Source: Amborella trichopoda (lineage: Eukaryota; Streptophyta; Magnoliopsida; Amborellales; Amborellaceae). From it: a stretch of DNA of 64,000 nt. Under the pieces are notes generated by a model, which saw only the letters and a list, made by a program, of their open reading frames with translations, ran no database searches and had not been told where the DNA came from. Positions 35,250 to 47,828 of the stretch are shown one piece after another. Location: the NCBI RefSeq assembly GCF_000471905.2, contig NW_006497672.1, positions 948,966-1,012,965 of the forward strand. Reading direction: 5' to 3'. Made by a program: the position numbers and the translations under genes. Positions within the stretch are counted from its first letter, which is position 1, and every line of letters starts with the position of its first letter.

Positions 35250-38200
35250 ATGGATGAGTCTTCGAGGGCCATTCCAGACATGAAGAACCCCCACGAGAAG
35301 GGGAGCTTGGTACTGATGTATTCAACAACGAGTGCTTAATGAGAGGTGAGCCAATCTGGCTCACCACAGCCTTATGTGAACCCAGGTGGCCTTTGAGCGT
35401 CACCTTTGTGATGGCCACATCCAGTTGGTGACGAGGGAAGATAATGATCGCAACGTGAGTGTAGAGGAAGGCGTAGGCCTCTTGCACTGTCTACACCGAA
35501 ACATAGCTTCTAATGGGAGCTTGTCGACTCTAGGCAAGCAAATGGTAGAAACCCCAGGCATGAAATGGTCTTCTTCCAGCCTGTGGGTACAAGGGGAACA
35601 CCATTACATAAAGGGGCACTCCTCATGGACAATGAAAGTGCTGTGGCATTTCATGGATACTTTGAGACATGATTTTTTGCCAGCTGCCCTTCAGTGCTCA
35701 GCGGGCTACTATGACTGTTGCTCAAACACGATCAAAGTGTTGTTGGAGACTTGGAGCCATGTTAGCAATAGATGGCTACTTGGTCATGGGGAGGTAGGGA
35801 TTTCGCTGATGGACCTGCACTTCATTGGTGGGCTGCCTCTCCTGAGCATTATGTATGACGAGTTTAAGCCCCCAAACTCAATCGTTTTTTAGGGGAGAAG
35901 ATAGGTAAAGAAGCCCCCCTGGTTGGGCTTCAAGAATTGTTCGTGATCTACCAGCGACTCTATGATGAGCCCAAAAGTGGGTGACTCACTTTCGTTGGTG
36001 AGGTTCTTCTACGGTAGCTGTACAGATGAAGTTGGTCCATCGTCGAGAAAGGAAGGAAGGAAACCCCGTCCATTTTTGAGCTGTGGAAGGAGAATGAGCA
36101 CATCTTCCTGACGGCTTACTTAGTGCTCTTCCTATGCAAATTTGCCCTACCAAGAGGGACAGATGTCATTCATCCAGGCACATTCTATGTGGCTTGTGAC
36201 ATGGCGTGGGGGAAGGAGTACGAGCTAGCATAGGCTATTCAGTGCAGTATTTATCATGGCTTGGGAGCCATTTCCTGGGGAAGGCCATATAAAGGGGAGG
36301 AAGGAGGGAATGGCATAGAAGATGGTGTGGCCTTCCTAGGAGATTTCAAGACTCTTTCCCAGTCCATTATGTCTATGGCTGGCTTGGGGCTTATTTTCCA
36401 GACACATATCTCAAAACCCTAGAGTTGGAGGACACCATGTGCACGTTTTTGATGAAGATTGTCGGGCAGAGGGCAGTTTTCCGTACCCCCGGCCATGCAC
36501 GCAAATTGTGCTTCAATGATCACTTCCACATGACCCGGGTGGCGTTCCCAGTTGGAGGTCTCACAGATCGCTCGTATGTGGACGAGCTGAGCCACCACCT
36601 AGAGGGTGACTTCACTAACCCAAATGATTTGATGTTTATGTTGAGTGTGAGAGACTAAGTTCTTACCTATTGCACTCTCCATGGCGTGAAGCTTGAGGGA
36701 TAATTTCCTCATCTGTTCGCCTGACAACATGGGCTGGATCACGGCTGCTCGTTCTCCATACTCTTTGACAAACGACATAACAGGGCAGCCCGCTGGATGA
36801 AGGATGAGTTGGGAACCCTCGGGAAGATTTGGCTTCTAAGGTAAATTCACACCGCTTAGGCCACATGCTTGGAGGCCACCAAGGTCAATAAGTATGTGTT
36901 GCCTCATTTTGGCAGAAAGGTATGGGCCACCAAGGCCAACGAGCATTGGTGGAGAATCTTGAATAAAGGGTATTGGGACGCGTAGCATCCTTGAAAGGGG
37001 AGGGTAGCCGCTGGGGCCAAGATACTAGGCAGCAAAAGATGGCAATGACCCCTCTCTTAGGTGAAATTTTTATTCTGAGCTTCCCTCATGACTGACGCGT
37101 GATTGGGCGGCCTCGCTAGACTACCATGTATGAGTCCTTGCTGAGGTTTCTCAACCTAGTGAAGGAGATAGAGAGTATTTTTGACCACCTCTCTGCTATC
37201 TTCAAATGGAAGGAAGGCCGTAAAGTCCCAGTACATGAAGTACATATGGTCTAGGATTTAAATGAGCTGATGGAGAGCGGCTCTCATAGCAAGTTAGCCG
37301 CTAGTTTTTCCAAGCTTGGGACCTCGAAGGGTGCTGCGTTTGAGCAGACAAAAGGGAAAAAGAGAAAGTTGGTTGTTTCACCCTAGCAGATGAAAAAAAG
37401 GAAGAGAAAGCAGGTTGCTACGCTTGAGCCGATGAAAAGAAAGAAGAAAAAGCATGTTGTTGCGCCCCGCGCCGGCGAAAGGAAAGAAGAAAAAGGGGGT
37501 TATTGTGCCTGAGTTAACGAAAGGAAAGGAGAAAAAGTGGACTGCCCCAGCGACTCCTCATGCCCCAGCCCAAAAGGAAACCAAGGCCTTAGGGCACAAA
37601 GGGCGTAAGGTCCCAGTGGTTCATGAGCCCGGAGACGGCTTCTTGCCCTCAGCTACTTCAAAAGGTTGTGTGTCTCCTACCATTTCCCCGTCACCCTCTG
37701 CTCTTGAGGCTTCACCTTTTCCTTCACCTGAGCCTTCTCTTGACCCTTCTGAGGTTCAAGCCAGTGCCTCAAAGCCTACTGCCCCTATTGAAATTGCTTT
37801 GGATTAGGAAGCGGTGTTCGTGGCAAAAGGGTAGGGCTCAGTCCTGATGGAAGTGAATGGGACTGATGAGGCTGGTCTTGATGAGGCTGGCCTTGACGAG
37901 GTGGAGGAGGTAGTGAGGGCCTCTGGAATTCTGACAGTTGTCGTGCCTGTCAAGGAAAGGGAAACCCAGGTAGAGGTCATGATAATAGAAGAGGATGGAG
38001 CTGCAAGAGTTGAAGAGGGGCCATCTGGATAGCAGGAGATGGTTGCCTCGAGTGATAGATTTGCGAGGGTACAGAAGCAGGAAGCCCTGATGGATCAAGC
38101 TTGCAAGTCACTGAGGTGACACTCGTGACTGTAGAGGAGGCAGGTGCCATGGGAGAGCCTGTTGTAGAAATGATCGCCATGGAAGACAAGGGTAAAGAAG

Positions 38201-39140
38201 GAGAAGGAGAGGGAGAGAGTGTCGAACTTCCCGAGGTGGAGATGGTTCGAGAAGAGGGGACATAGGGAGAGGTCGCTGCCCAGGGCGAGGAGACTACCGA
38301 TGTGCATCCCGAGTCTAAGGTAGTGGCTCTAGGCGAGGAGGCCAGCCTTGGCTCAGCTGCAGTTATGGTGCTTGCAGAGGACGAGGCGACCCTGGGCATG
38401 AAAGGATCAAGCCCGACATGGTCATAACTTGGGGCCAGAGCGAGAAAGCCATTGCCAAGGTACCAGAGCAGCCTGAGGTTGCTCCTAAATCTGAGGAACC
38501 TGAGACCTTGTCTGTAGCAGAGGGTCCTCCGATGATGGTTGCTCCTGCTGTATTTCCTAGGCCTTCTTTCAGTGGGTTGTCAGGCATCATTTTTGTGATG
38601 CTTAATACGGGACTCCAGAAACTGAAGGAGCTATCCTTTGAAGAGCTTGGAGCGACGATCCAATAGTTGAGGGGGATTGCCGTAGGGAATGCGCCTGAAG
38701 TCCTTCCTTACTTTGACAGCGTTGTCAATGAGCTGGAGGGATGGAGGTTGAAGGCTCTACTAGAAGAAGCAACTGCGCAGCCACTGGAAAGCTCTTAGTT
38801 GCCCCCTTTGGAGTCTGCTCGTTTGCGCTACCGTGAATTGGAAAACACTCAAATGTAGCAGCTGGATGCTGTAGACTCCCAGAGATCTGGCGTTGCTATG
38901 GAGGTCATCGCCCGCCAGCGTAAGGTGATGCCTCTGAGGGCAAAGATATTAGAGCTGATGCAGATGCTTGAAATGCTGGAGAGGGAGACTGTAGATTGGG
39001 AAGCCAAGGATAAAGTGGTTCTTGATAAAACTTCGGCCCTCCAATATTCTTTGGGAGAAGTGACCACCTTGATGGAGCAAGAGGGGGGGCTGGTAGCAGA
39101 GTTGAAGAACGAGATTGAACGGGTGAAACATCGGCTGTAA
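35250..39140 (+). pseudogene. PMD protein gene, antisense to element D-H, near full length
   Basis: The start at 35250 is shared with the copy at 12990. The clearest PMD segment, 35386-35892, includes 'VLLETWSHVSNRWLLGHGEVGISLMDLHFIGGLPLL' and 'MYDEFKPPNS'. About 36100-36280 has 'LVLFLCKFALPRG' and 'SIYHGLGAI', and 36425-36658 the C-terminal region. A basic tandem-repeat zone (37344-37555), an acidic Ser/Pro-rich linker, and a predicted coiled coil rich in heptad Leu/Met (38898-39140) follow. This suggests a nuclear, nucleic-acid-binding, self-associating protein, but that is inference. Frameshifts (about 35330) and stops disrupt it. The 3' flank has ATGAAACAATTC (about 39260), a possible poly(A) region. 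It points toward the protease/gag frames, tail to tail. Confidence 0.75.
37344..37555 (+). repeat. Five in-frame 42-bp (14-residue) basic repeats in the PMD protein
   Basis: Units start at 37344, 37386, 37428, 37471 and 37513. Spacing is 42 bp except one 43-bp step, a single-base insertion that shifts the frame in the CGCCCCGCGCC stretch. Each unit encodes a Lys/Arg cluster of the KKRKRK type followed by V-V-x-P. It resembles repeated nuclear-localisation or DNA-binding patches. Confidence 0.75.
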
Positions 39141-39399
39141 CGTACAGGGGAAAGATCAATGAAGCAATTGACCGATTTTTATGATGCCTTCTTTCTCTTT
39201 TTCTTTTCATTTTTTTTCATTATATACGAAAGAAGCTTGTAATACCCTCTTGACTTGTAAATGAAACAATTCTTTCCACTTTTCTTTCCATGTCATTGCT
39301 TCCTCCCTTTCATGGTTTGAGACAAGAAAGAATAGCCTACTCCGTGCTTCGTCTTGTGGCAGCCTGTTGTGGCTTCAATGACCTTGAATGGGGGAGCAA

Positions 39400-40180
39400 T
39401 TTCTACTTCACCCTGAGTGTTTGATTGGACAGGGACTCATAATTCATGGTTCTTATGATTTGGTGAGCCCGTTCACTGTAAATACTCCAGTCTGGGGGAC
39501 CTTTGGCTTTGATTTGAGGTGCATTGGTTTTGAGCTCATCATAGGTCTTAGTCTCAGGGACAAACCCCTTTAAATGCTTTGAAGCTATGCGCATGACCTC
39601 CGATTGGCTCTGGAGGTTACGAAACTCGCTTCTCAGCTCATCCATGGGGTTGTTCCTGGGAGCCAGAGGGATGACTCTTGTCTGCCTGTACTTCTTCAAC
39701 ACCTGAGAAGTGTAGGACCTTCCTTTGGCTGCTAATGATCTCCTTGTTCAAGGAGGATGGAACTTGGAGTACCTTCCTTAGTGGTTGGTATGCCAGTTCT
39801 GCTTCTAGAAGAGCGATGGGGACATGCAAGACCTTGTGCTGGTCTGATGTAGAGGTTACCGTTGGGGCTGGAAGGTCAACCTCTGAGGCTTCCTTGGGCT
39901 CAGGAGTTACATCTAACTTGTCATTTTGTTCTGAAGAATTAGAAGTAAAGGGGGAAGCTTTGTCTTCGGGAGAGGATGCCATGACCTCAGCGAGGTGGCA
40001 AGGTATGCTTGGGTGGATAGTGGTCAAAGGAAGGATCTTGCCCTGTCTTTCCTCTTCTTTGAACATTTTTGTGATCATTCACCCCAGATCCTCAACGTCA
40101 TCATGCGATGAAGGTCTTGTCTCTCTCACATACTTCCAATCATCATCCTTTGACTTTTCTGATGCTGGAAGGTCTGTGAA
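39400..40180 (-). pseudogene. Post-protease tail of the D-H polyprotein
   Basis: Two minus frames (39403-39702, 39638-40078) continue after the protease with a charged, low-complexity linker and 'NPMDELRSEFRNLQSQS'. I see no RT motif. The text ends about 100 bp from the end of the convergent PMD gene, so all of RT, RNase H and integrase is absent. Confidence 0.45.
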
Positions 40181-40760
40181 ATAGTACTTGGTGTCAACAT
40201 AGTGAGTCTCAGCTATGGGGAACAATATTTTGTCAACATAAACCGTGTGTTGTCTTCCATCGAGGCTGTACTTGAAGCATTGGTGGAGCGGTGAACCCCC
40301 TGATCATAAAGCCAAGGGCGGTCGAGTAGGACATTGTAAGAGGTATTGGTGTCGATTATGTGGAACTAGGTGTAATCATTGAGGTCACCGATCTTGAGAT
40401 GAAAGTGCACTTTGCTGGCTGGCTTTTCTCTCAAGTGGTTAAACCCTTGCATAGTGATGTGGGATGAAGTGAGGTCGTCAGGATCCTTCTTGGGATCAAG
40501 TTAACTACTGACCCTCCATCCAACATGATCCGATTGATAGGGCAGGTGTGAAGTTCACCATTCACGAAGAGGGGGTGATTGTGGAATTTGCCTCCCAACT
40601 GAAAGTCATCTTCAGAAAAGGAGATTGTCAGGCACTCACTCAGGATGGCCAGGTCAACCTCAATAGGTTCTACTTCGTTTTTTTACAACTCTGGGTTAGA
40701 AAGAGCTTGAACCAGAGCCATATGGTAGTCTCTAGACAACACGAAGGCATCGTAGATACT
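40180..40760 (-). pseudogene. Aspartic protease of element D-H
   Basis: The minus strand has 'PINRIMLDGGSVVNLIP' (about 40494-40550), the D-G-G active-site form typical of Tat elements. 'YNVLLDRPWLY' (about 40315-40350) and 'CFKYSLDG' (about 40260) follow in a shifted frame. The protease would cut the Gag-Pol polyprotein. Stops and a frameshift disrupt it. It is the only protease I can find in the window. Confidence 0.7.
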
Positions 40761-40799
40761 TAGAAGGGCTGGAAGCTTTCTCAAGTGCCCAAATACGTC

Positions 40800-43700
40800 G
40801 CATTTCACTTTATCTTAATTACTCTTCTATGTTCCTGATCTTGTCACTATTGTGGTTGGTAGGGTAGGCTTAGGGACATGTTTTGGTTTGTGGCATTGCC
40901 GGTGTGGTTTGGGAGTAATTGGGACTTGTATTAGGGATGTAAAGGTTTGAGGTTTAGGGAAAGGTGAAGGATCAAGAAATTTGAGGACTTTGAACTTTTG
41001 AGGTATGGATTGTAGCTTCTTTCCTAATCTTAGACCCATTTGTCCTGTGTCAGCTCGTACTTTCAAGATTTGCACCATGTGGGAGGCTTCTTTAGACAAG
41101 GAGCTTGAGGATAGCCTAGTTTTGGCTTGGGTTGATAGGGCGTCGGTGACTGTCGAGAATTCTGCTGCCTGGGCCAACATCTCTCTGATGCGCTCTTACT
41201 GCGACATGGTGAGGTTGGTGTCTCCGAACTTTTTGTTTAGAGTGTCGAAGTCCAGGCACTGTCGAGCTGCACCATTGGAGAAAATAGATGAGGAGAGAGG
41301 AAAAGAAGAATTAGAATTAGATGTTTGCAGGGGATGTTTTAAGTCTTGCCCCGACTTTGACCATCATGGGGTGGTTTTAGCGTCGTCACCCATATTAGAG
41401 GAATCTCGAGCTGTTGGTGACTCAGGGATGTCCGCCTGATTGGATGATAGGATAAGGCGAGCTTCTCCTGGAATGAAGTCTTGCAAGGTTAGCAGTGGGG
41501 GAAGGGGCCAGAGAAATTCTTCCTCGACTGGTGGCTGAGGAGGATGATTCCTTCAGTGAGCTGACTTAGGTGCCTGCCGTCTCCTTCTAGATCTTTGAGG
41601 GGGTGTTTGGACTGCCTTTTCTGGTCGGTGAGTAGTCCAAGATTGATGGACCGCTTCACGCTTCAGGGATTTCAGTCTACTTCACCCATGATAGGCTTCT
41701 CAGAGCTGAGAGGTCGAGGGTTCTGAAGAGTTCGGTGTATGCTCATGAGGGGCTTGTAGTGTGACTTCTTCTTGAATGAGCGCGACGACCTAAATGCGTT
41801 CTTGGTGAACCTCACAAACGATGTGGCCCTGCTAGACTTTCTCCGAGACTATAGCTTAGAACCCATATCACTCGTTGAGTTCGTGACCCTATATTTTGTG
41901 ATATGGGAACCAGATCTTTTCCGTGCCCTGGGAAAGACACCTCTGCTGCTTGGTGGGCTTGGGAGTAGCAAGGCATTCTTGGAGCATTGTCTCGAAGAGG
42001 GCCTGTAAATGGTCTTGCTCAGTATTTTGCTGGGCTTGAGTCGGGAGCCTTTCTTACACAGGCAGAAGAGGGACTTGAGGGTGTCGTCCTAGGTTGCCTT
42101 GAACTTCGTGGCACTGCTGCATCTTCTCTGCCAAGAGTTGTGGAAGCCAGTGCACTCGTTGACATCATTGCCTTGTATCTGGTGATATGCACATCAGAGG
42201 TTCTCAGTCCTTGGAGGTAGGAACTTGGGTTGCCTCGTCAGCTTGGGAGTGACAAGTCCTTGTTCGAGCATTATGGAGAAAAATGCATGAAGGATAGTGG
42301 GTGCCTCGTCGTCCTTTTGGATTGTTACTATGTGAGAAGCCTAAGTTGCCTCGAATTCCTTCTTCAACTCTTCAAGCTTTATCTGCCCGTTTTTTATAAC
42401 AACTCCGATAGTGTCGTTGAGCTTATAGCAGTCGTGAGTGAGGTGGCCTACTCTCCTATGATAGGTGCAATACCTCTCATTTGTTTCCTGCCCATTTGAC
42501 TCTGCAGTATCGGCCTCCGGTAGCTGGATAATGTTCTATATTAGTAGCAGTTGAAGCAGTGCCAGAGTCCACTCCTTGTCGAAAGGGTAAACCTTATTCT
42601 GGTGTTGGATCCAGAAGTCGTTTTGCTTACTATTTTTAGGAGGTAGGACCTGAATGTAAGACTGTTGTTTGCCTTCGGCCTAAGGCGTCTGTGCCTTGGA
42701 AAGGTCCATGGTTTGAGGGGCTATGCCCTTGGTGTCAATCACGGTGATGGCCGCACTGATTACTACCTTTTAGTTACCCCGACTGTTGGAGCGAGAATTT
42801 TAGGCGGAGGGTTGCTGATGAGGGTTGCCATGGTGTTTGGACAACCCCCCAATGCGAATTGGATTAGAGATGAGCTCTGACATGGAGGGTGGATTGGATG
42901 CCTTGACATGCAGAGCGATCTCAGAAAGCATGTTCCATATGCAGGTCTGGACCTCTTCCTTCTCAGCAATGGGAGTTTCGTGGTAGGTTTGCCAACTCTC
43001 TCCATCGAGTGATGAACTTGTCAATCGATTCACCAGGGTCTGACATTAGAGTGAGGAGCTCGATGGTCTCCACGTTCCTTTGGACTTCATAGAAGCATTG
43101 GAAGAACAAGTACTCTATTTCTTGCCACGTATGCTTCGAGTTGGGAGGCAGCCGATCATACCACTAGAAGGCTGGCCCATCAAGAGTCTCAACGAACTGG
43201 TGGAGGAGGAGTTGTCCATTTGTTGCCGTCTCTCAACAGGCCGCTTGGAAGTGAACAGTATGCTGGTGCGAAGATGTAGTACCGTCGAGCAGGTGGAGCT
43301 TCCCCTTTTGATAGTTCAGATGGAAGGGTACTTGGTCAATATACGAAGGGTATGGCTTTTGATAGAGAGGCGCCTCTTGCATGCTTGGGACTTTGTTCTT
43401 AAGGCTATGAGCCACCATGACATCTATGTGGTTTGGGAGACCCCACAAGACAACGAGCATTATTGGAAGACCAATGATGAAGTTTTCCCAGGAACTGTGC
43501 CCTCACCGATCGGGGAATCGGTCTCATGGTGAGAGGCAATGGGCCCGGAGGCTTCTAGGTGTTCCATATTTTCAAGGATGGATTGCATCAGTACCTCGAA
43601 CCTGCTCATTCTGTCCTCCTGGGCTTCGTCTGAGTCATTGATCACCATGACACTGACCGTCTCTTCTAGGAGGTAAGACTCAAGAGGAGGAGCATACTGC

Positions 43701-45223
43701 CTAGGTCAGCAGGTTGTGGGTGGCAAGTCAGTCTGTAGAGGCTCCCCGATTGGACTCAAGCCTTGTACACCAATCTTGTGAGGACTGGTTCTTGGCGGTC
43801 TTGAGACCGTGGCTTCTGAGCAGTGGCAACCCAGCAATACTCTTGGGCACGCTCAAGTTTTGCAGTTTGGAGAGGGAAGAAGGGATTATGAAGAAAGAGG
43901 TCACCAAGGGCCGTGACCTCGACTGCCTTGGAGGCTTCTGTGGTAAGGATCTGAAGACCTCTCTTCTGCTTAACCCGGAGACGGCTACGGACTTCATTCC
44001 AAAACCGAGCCTAGACCTGGATTGCCCTGCCTTCTTTGAACATGTAAGGGATGTGTCTATGAGTTGGAGCAAGGAGTGGGGTCCAAGGAAAGATGGAAGC
44101 TTGTGTTTCTACCTTGAAGGCTGGAGGCCTCTGTCTGACATCAAGCAGTTACTTCCAGTTCCTTTGTGGGGCCCATGTGGATAGCTGACCTGAGGCTGGC
44201 TCAAGATGGTACTTATAGGGAAAACCTTTGAGAACCAGGGCTCGAGGTGTTTTCCTAGTGTTGGAAGAGCGGCATGGAAGGAGTTGGTTCTTGACTCCAT
44301 TTGAGTTAGGGATGGGAAGGAACCTGCATGGGTGGTGCCTGTGCACCTTTAGGGTTAGCCGTCCGGGTGAGCTAAGGGTCAGCTCCAGCTCGGTCAACAA
44401 GTCTGACCTGAGGAGGCCGAGACTCATGAGCTTGTGTCTGTGAGGGCCGAGGCAGAAGCTCATCTCTCACAGAGTGGAGTTGTGTGTGCTGAGAGGGGGA
44501 TACGACGGTTGACCCTCATGTGCTCAAGGTGGCATAATGCAAGCGATGCCCCGAGTTGTGGAAATCAAATGCATGGAGCATGCTGGGTTTGGCCCGAGAA
44601 GGCCTAGCCCTGGATGCTAGCTCATGGCGATGTGAAGGTTGCCCCGTGGTGTGGCTCATGTGGATGGACCACGAGCTTGAGTGTGTGCGAGGGGTAAAGG
44701 CCACAGAGTCTCCACATCGGTGTGTCGAGCCTCTAGATCTACAGGTTCAGAGAGGTGAAAGGATATGGGGGGTTGCCTCATGGTGAACCTCAGGGGCAAC
44801 GACATGTTGCTTGCCTTTCGAGAGAGTGATGGGGGCAGCCTTTCGACGTGCCTCAGAAATATGCCCAAAGAGACTTGCCGGTAGCATGGTGCGCTCTGTG
44901 TGCAGTGGCAGATGTGCCACCAATGCAAGAGGACTTGGTGGAGGGTTCCGAAGGGCGAGGTAATTGGGAGGAGGGGACTTTTAAGTCCCCTCTCTCGTTA
45001 ACTCAAGAAAGTACCTGGGAGCCGAACCGTGAGTCCTGACACAGGAGGAGAGTATTGAAGGAAGCTTGAGCAATTCACTTCACTGAGATAGTCACAAGTG
45101 CGGTGATAAGGAAGTCCACGACTTGGATGAATAAGTTGAACAACCTAGGTGCCATAAAAATTAATTCAGAAACTAAAAGGAGATACTGGTTAAACAAGAG
45201 CGAACTGACTAAGGGGTAGTATG
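40800..45223 (-). pseudogene. gag of element D-H
   Basis: In sense order: the N-terminal segment (about 44500-44930) and the core (42790-43460) with 'KPYPSYIDQVPF', 'ETLDGPAFQWYDRLPPNS' and 'FFQCFYE', a Tat-type retrotransposon gag. Zinc-knuckle-like 'RYCTYHRRVGHLTHDCY' (about 42445-42495) comes next. A second knuckle 'CAYHQIQGNDVNEC' (about 42140-42200) has a diverged repeat near 41880-41930. The linker 'STVTDALSTQAK' and 'SHMVQ' (41080-41180) leads to the protease. It is interrupted by many stops. Copies B and E carry parts of the same protein. Confidence 0.75.
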
Positions 45224-45241
45224 TCCCTAGTGGAATCGCCA
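45224..45241 (-). other. Primer binding site of element D-H
   Basis: The minus strand reads TGGCGATTCCACTAGGGA, three bases inside LTR H. It is the best-preserved PBS in the window and fits the tRNA-Arg type used by Tat elements. Confidence 0.75.
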
Positions 45242-45244
45242 AAC

Positions 45245-47828
45245 TGGTTAGGTGCCTCGATCTCATCTTTCAGATCTAGATGTTTTAGGGAACATATATC
45301 GGGTTTCTAGCAAACCAGAGATTTGAGATGGCTCTCTCAGAACCTTGCTCGAGAGCAAGGACAGGTATACCAACAGATGAGAGAGGAATTTAAGGTGGGT
45401 TTGGAACTTACTCAGGCTGGCTCGCATGGGTGCCCTCTTAGATCAAGAAGAAATCCCCCCCAGCTGCTTTAGCTAGTTTAGAACCACCTTCCTTGACTTG
45501 CAATCCTCTTGTTTTCTTCACAACACTTCTACGGTTAGTTTGTAAGACAAGTGGTTCAAAGAGACCCACCCTTGTCTTAGGCAGCCTACGTTCAAACGAG
45601 AGGCTGATAAAGCGTAAGGTTCAAATAAAGACAGAAAAGGGAAGAAAACTTGAAGAACAGGCGAGACTTGAATGACAGCTGGGAAGTTATCGATTAGGAG
45701 TGGTAGCAAGACAAGCATGGTTCTCAGGACTAGCATGACTGCAATACTACTCGAAACCGAGACCGATATGGCAACGCTAGTCTAAGTCTACCCGCAGTTA
45801 AGTGAGAAGAGAAAGAGAATGAATAGAAGACATGAGATGATAAAGAGATGGGGTCCCGATGGCCCTAAGCGTTGCCACTCACGACCGTGGAGTAACAGCG
45901 TCGTGGCCCTTAGGTGGTGCTCGACTCTACTGCTCATGGCTAGAGAGTGAGAAATGAACTATGGAAGACGTTAGGCATCGTCACTGACAAAATAAGGAGA
46001 CAACACGCCCCCGGGTTGGCGGCGATAGTCTATGATGAAGCACGCGGTGATAGTCATTTGTGAAGCACACAATGGTAATTCTCATGGGGCGCACGACGAT
46101 AGGCATGGGGTGTCGGAAGGATGACGATAAGCACCAAATACACGAAGGAAGCTCCCGGACGGCGATAGACGTTCTCGAGGCCTCACTTGAAGAAAAAGAT
46201 AGAAGAATAGAAGGAGAAAGAGACTCACACATGGCGCTACCATCGACATGCACGACCTGTGAGACCTCAGGGGGGGCATGCACGACACTGCCACTACCGT
46301 GCACGACGTCTACAAGGAACTCAGATAGAGAAGAGGGACAAGAGAGGAAAGAAGAGAGAGAGAAGAATAAAAAGGTAAAAGAAAGAAGAGAGAAAAGATT
46401 TACCTGGAACCTAGGGGTACCGATCAAAAGTCTCTCACCTCTCTCTCTAACATGACCCAACAACGAGAAAAAAGAAAAACTGTATTAAGTAAAAACTCTC
46501 TCTTTTGTGAAAGGTTGAGTCCTCTCTTTTGTGAAAGGTACGTATATATAGAATTTGCCCCAAACACGGGTGGATAATCAAAAGTAACCTTAATTGCTAA
46601 AAATTAATATTAAATTGAATGAAAAGAAATTAAAAATAAGGTGAAAAATGACAGAGTTGCCCCTTCCTAACAATTTGAGGAATTTTAGAATAGTCCTTGT
46701 GTTGCCCTAGAACTTACGTGATCTTGCATGGATGATCAAGGGTTATTCTTATGCCCGATTGATCGAAAGATGTTTGTTTTCTTGTAGGGCTCGACATGGC
46801 GATCGATTTGACACCAATTTCGGGCCACAAACCGTGTTTTTAGTACACGATCATGTGACTTGAAATTTGAATGGATCTTGAAACTTTAGATCGAGAGTGT
46901 ACTCATTTCTTGATGTTTTTCAGTGATTTTTTTGCTGAATTACACTGAGCATGCTGTTACAATCGCTAGGCAACAAACGCAGCTCGATTCCATGCCCGAA
47001 TGAAGATTTTACAATTTTGAAATTTTGACCAGAATCTGGAATTCCGGTGATGAAATTTGCAGTTACTTGGTCAGATTTGTGTGCAAAATCCGACCATTCG
47101 TCATTTACCATGTTAGGTTCAGTGATAGCCTGAGGCCTCACGATCCCAACGAAATCAGTCTCACATCGATCGGGCTGATGAACGACATGATCTGGCCGCT
47201 CGAACGAGGTACGACGCTATTGAATTCTTGCACTTTCTTCATAGATCAACAAATTATCTCTAGCTTTTCTTCACGCTCGGGTATCGTCATGAGACGTGCC
47301 ACATATCGAATCGTTCATCTTAATTAGTCAAACATGATCACCAAATTTGAGCACAATCCGACTTGGGAAGGGCGAGATATGAGTGTCGAAAGTCACTTTC
47401 GTCACTGCCCCTTCCATAGCGTGGAGTTGCAGGGTGGCCGCATGAAAATAGCGTGCGGCCCCTCCTATTTCACTCTTTTGCCTATAACTTCTTCTTAAAG
47501 TGTACGTTCGGACTGAAATTAGACACCCTGGGGTTTTTAACCATTTCGGATCTAATGGTGGTGGTCCCACAGCAATTTGAGATACTGAAAATGTAGCTCT
47601 AGTTATAGGGGTCGTTTCAAGGTGCTAGTTGTTGATTTTGTCGGAACTGTTTCTCAGTCTGCATTGCCTTAGATATGTTGAAATGTGACAAAACTTGACA
47701 CGAGAATTTTGAGAGACCTCATGAAGATGTTGGCCCATTCTAGGGCTATTATGAGACTATCAAAATTTCCATTGTTTGCTACGCTTTATTGAGTTGGGGC
47801 CCATGTTGATGAAAAATACCTTCCAACA
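45245..47828 (-). mobile_element. LTR H (5' LTR of element D-H)
   Basis: Starts TGTTGGAAGGTATTTTTC (47828) and ends GGCACCTAACCA (45245) on the minus strand. TATA box CTATATATACG at 46541-46551. The recurring LTR frame is open at about 46930-47120. Aligns with LTR D through its length. Confidence 0.85.

Larger units (their letters stand above)
27173..47828 (-). mobile_element. Element D-H: 20.7 kb minus-strand Tat element with antisense PMD gene
   Basis: Bounded by LTR D (27173-29894, 3' LTR) and LTR H (45245-47828, 5' LTR), with correct TG...CA ends. Flanks GGTAT (27168-27172) and ACTAT (47829-47833) look like a decayed 5-bp target duplication. The LTR sequence resumes exactly outside both ends. 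Inside, reading in element sense: PBS, gag, protease, then a short tail (to about 39400). Convergent to this is the PMD gene, then a long leader, the minisatellite and 3' region. No RT, RNase H or integrase is recognisable. The two LTRs differ at many positions, so the insertion is old. Confidence 0.85.

Noticed and set aside
39270-39400. RT or integrase hidden between the protease tail and the PMD gene
   Set aside because: Only about 130 bp separate them and no pol motif appears on either strand nearby.
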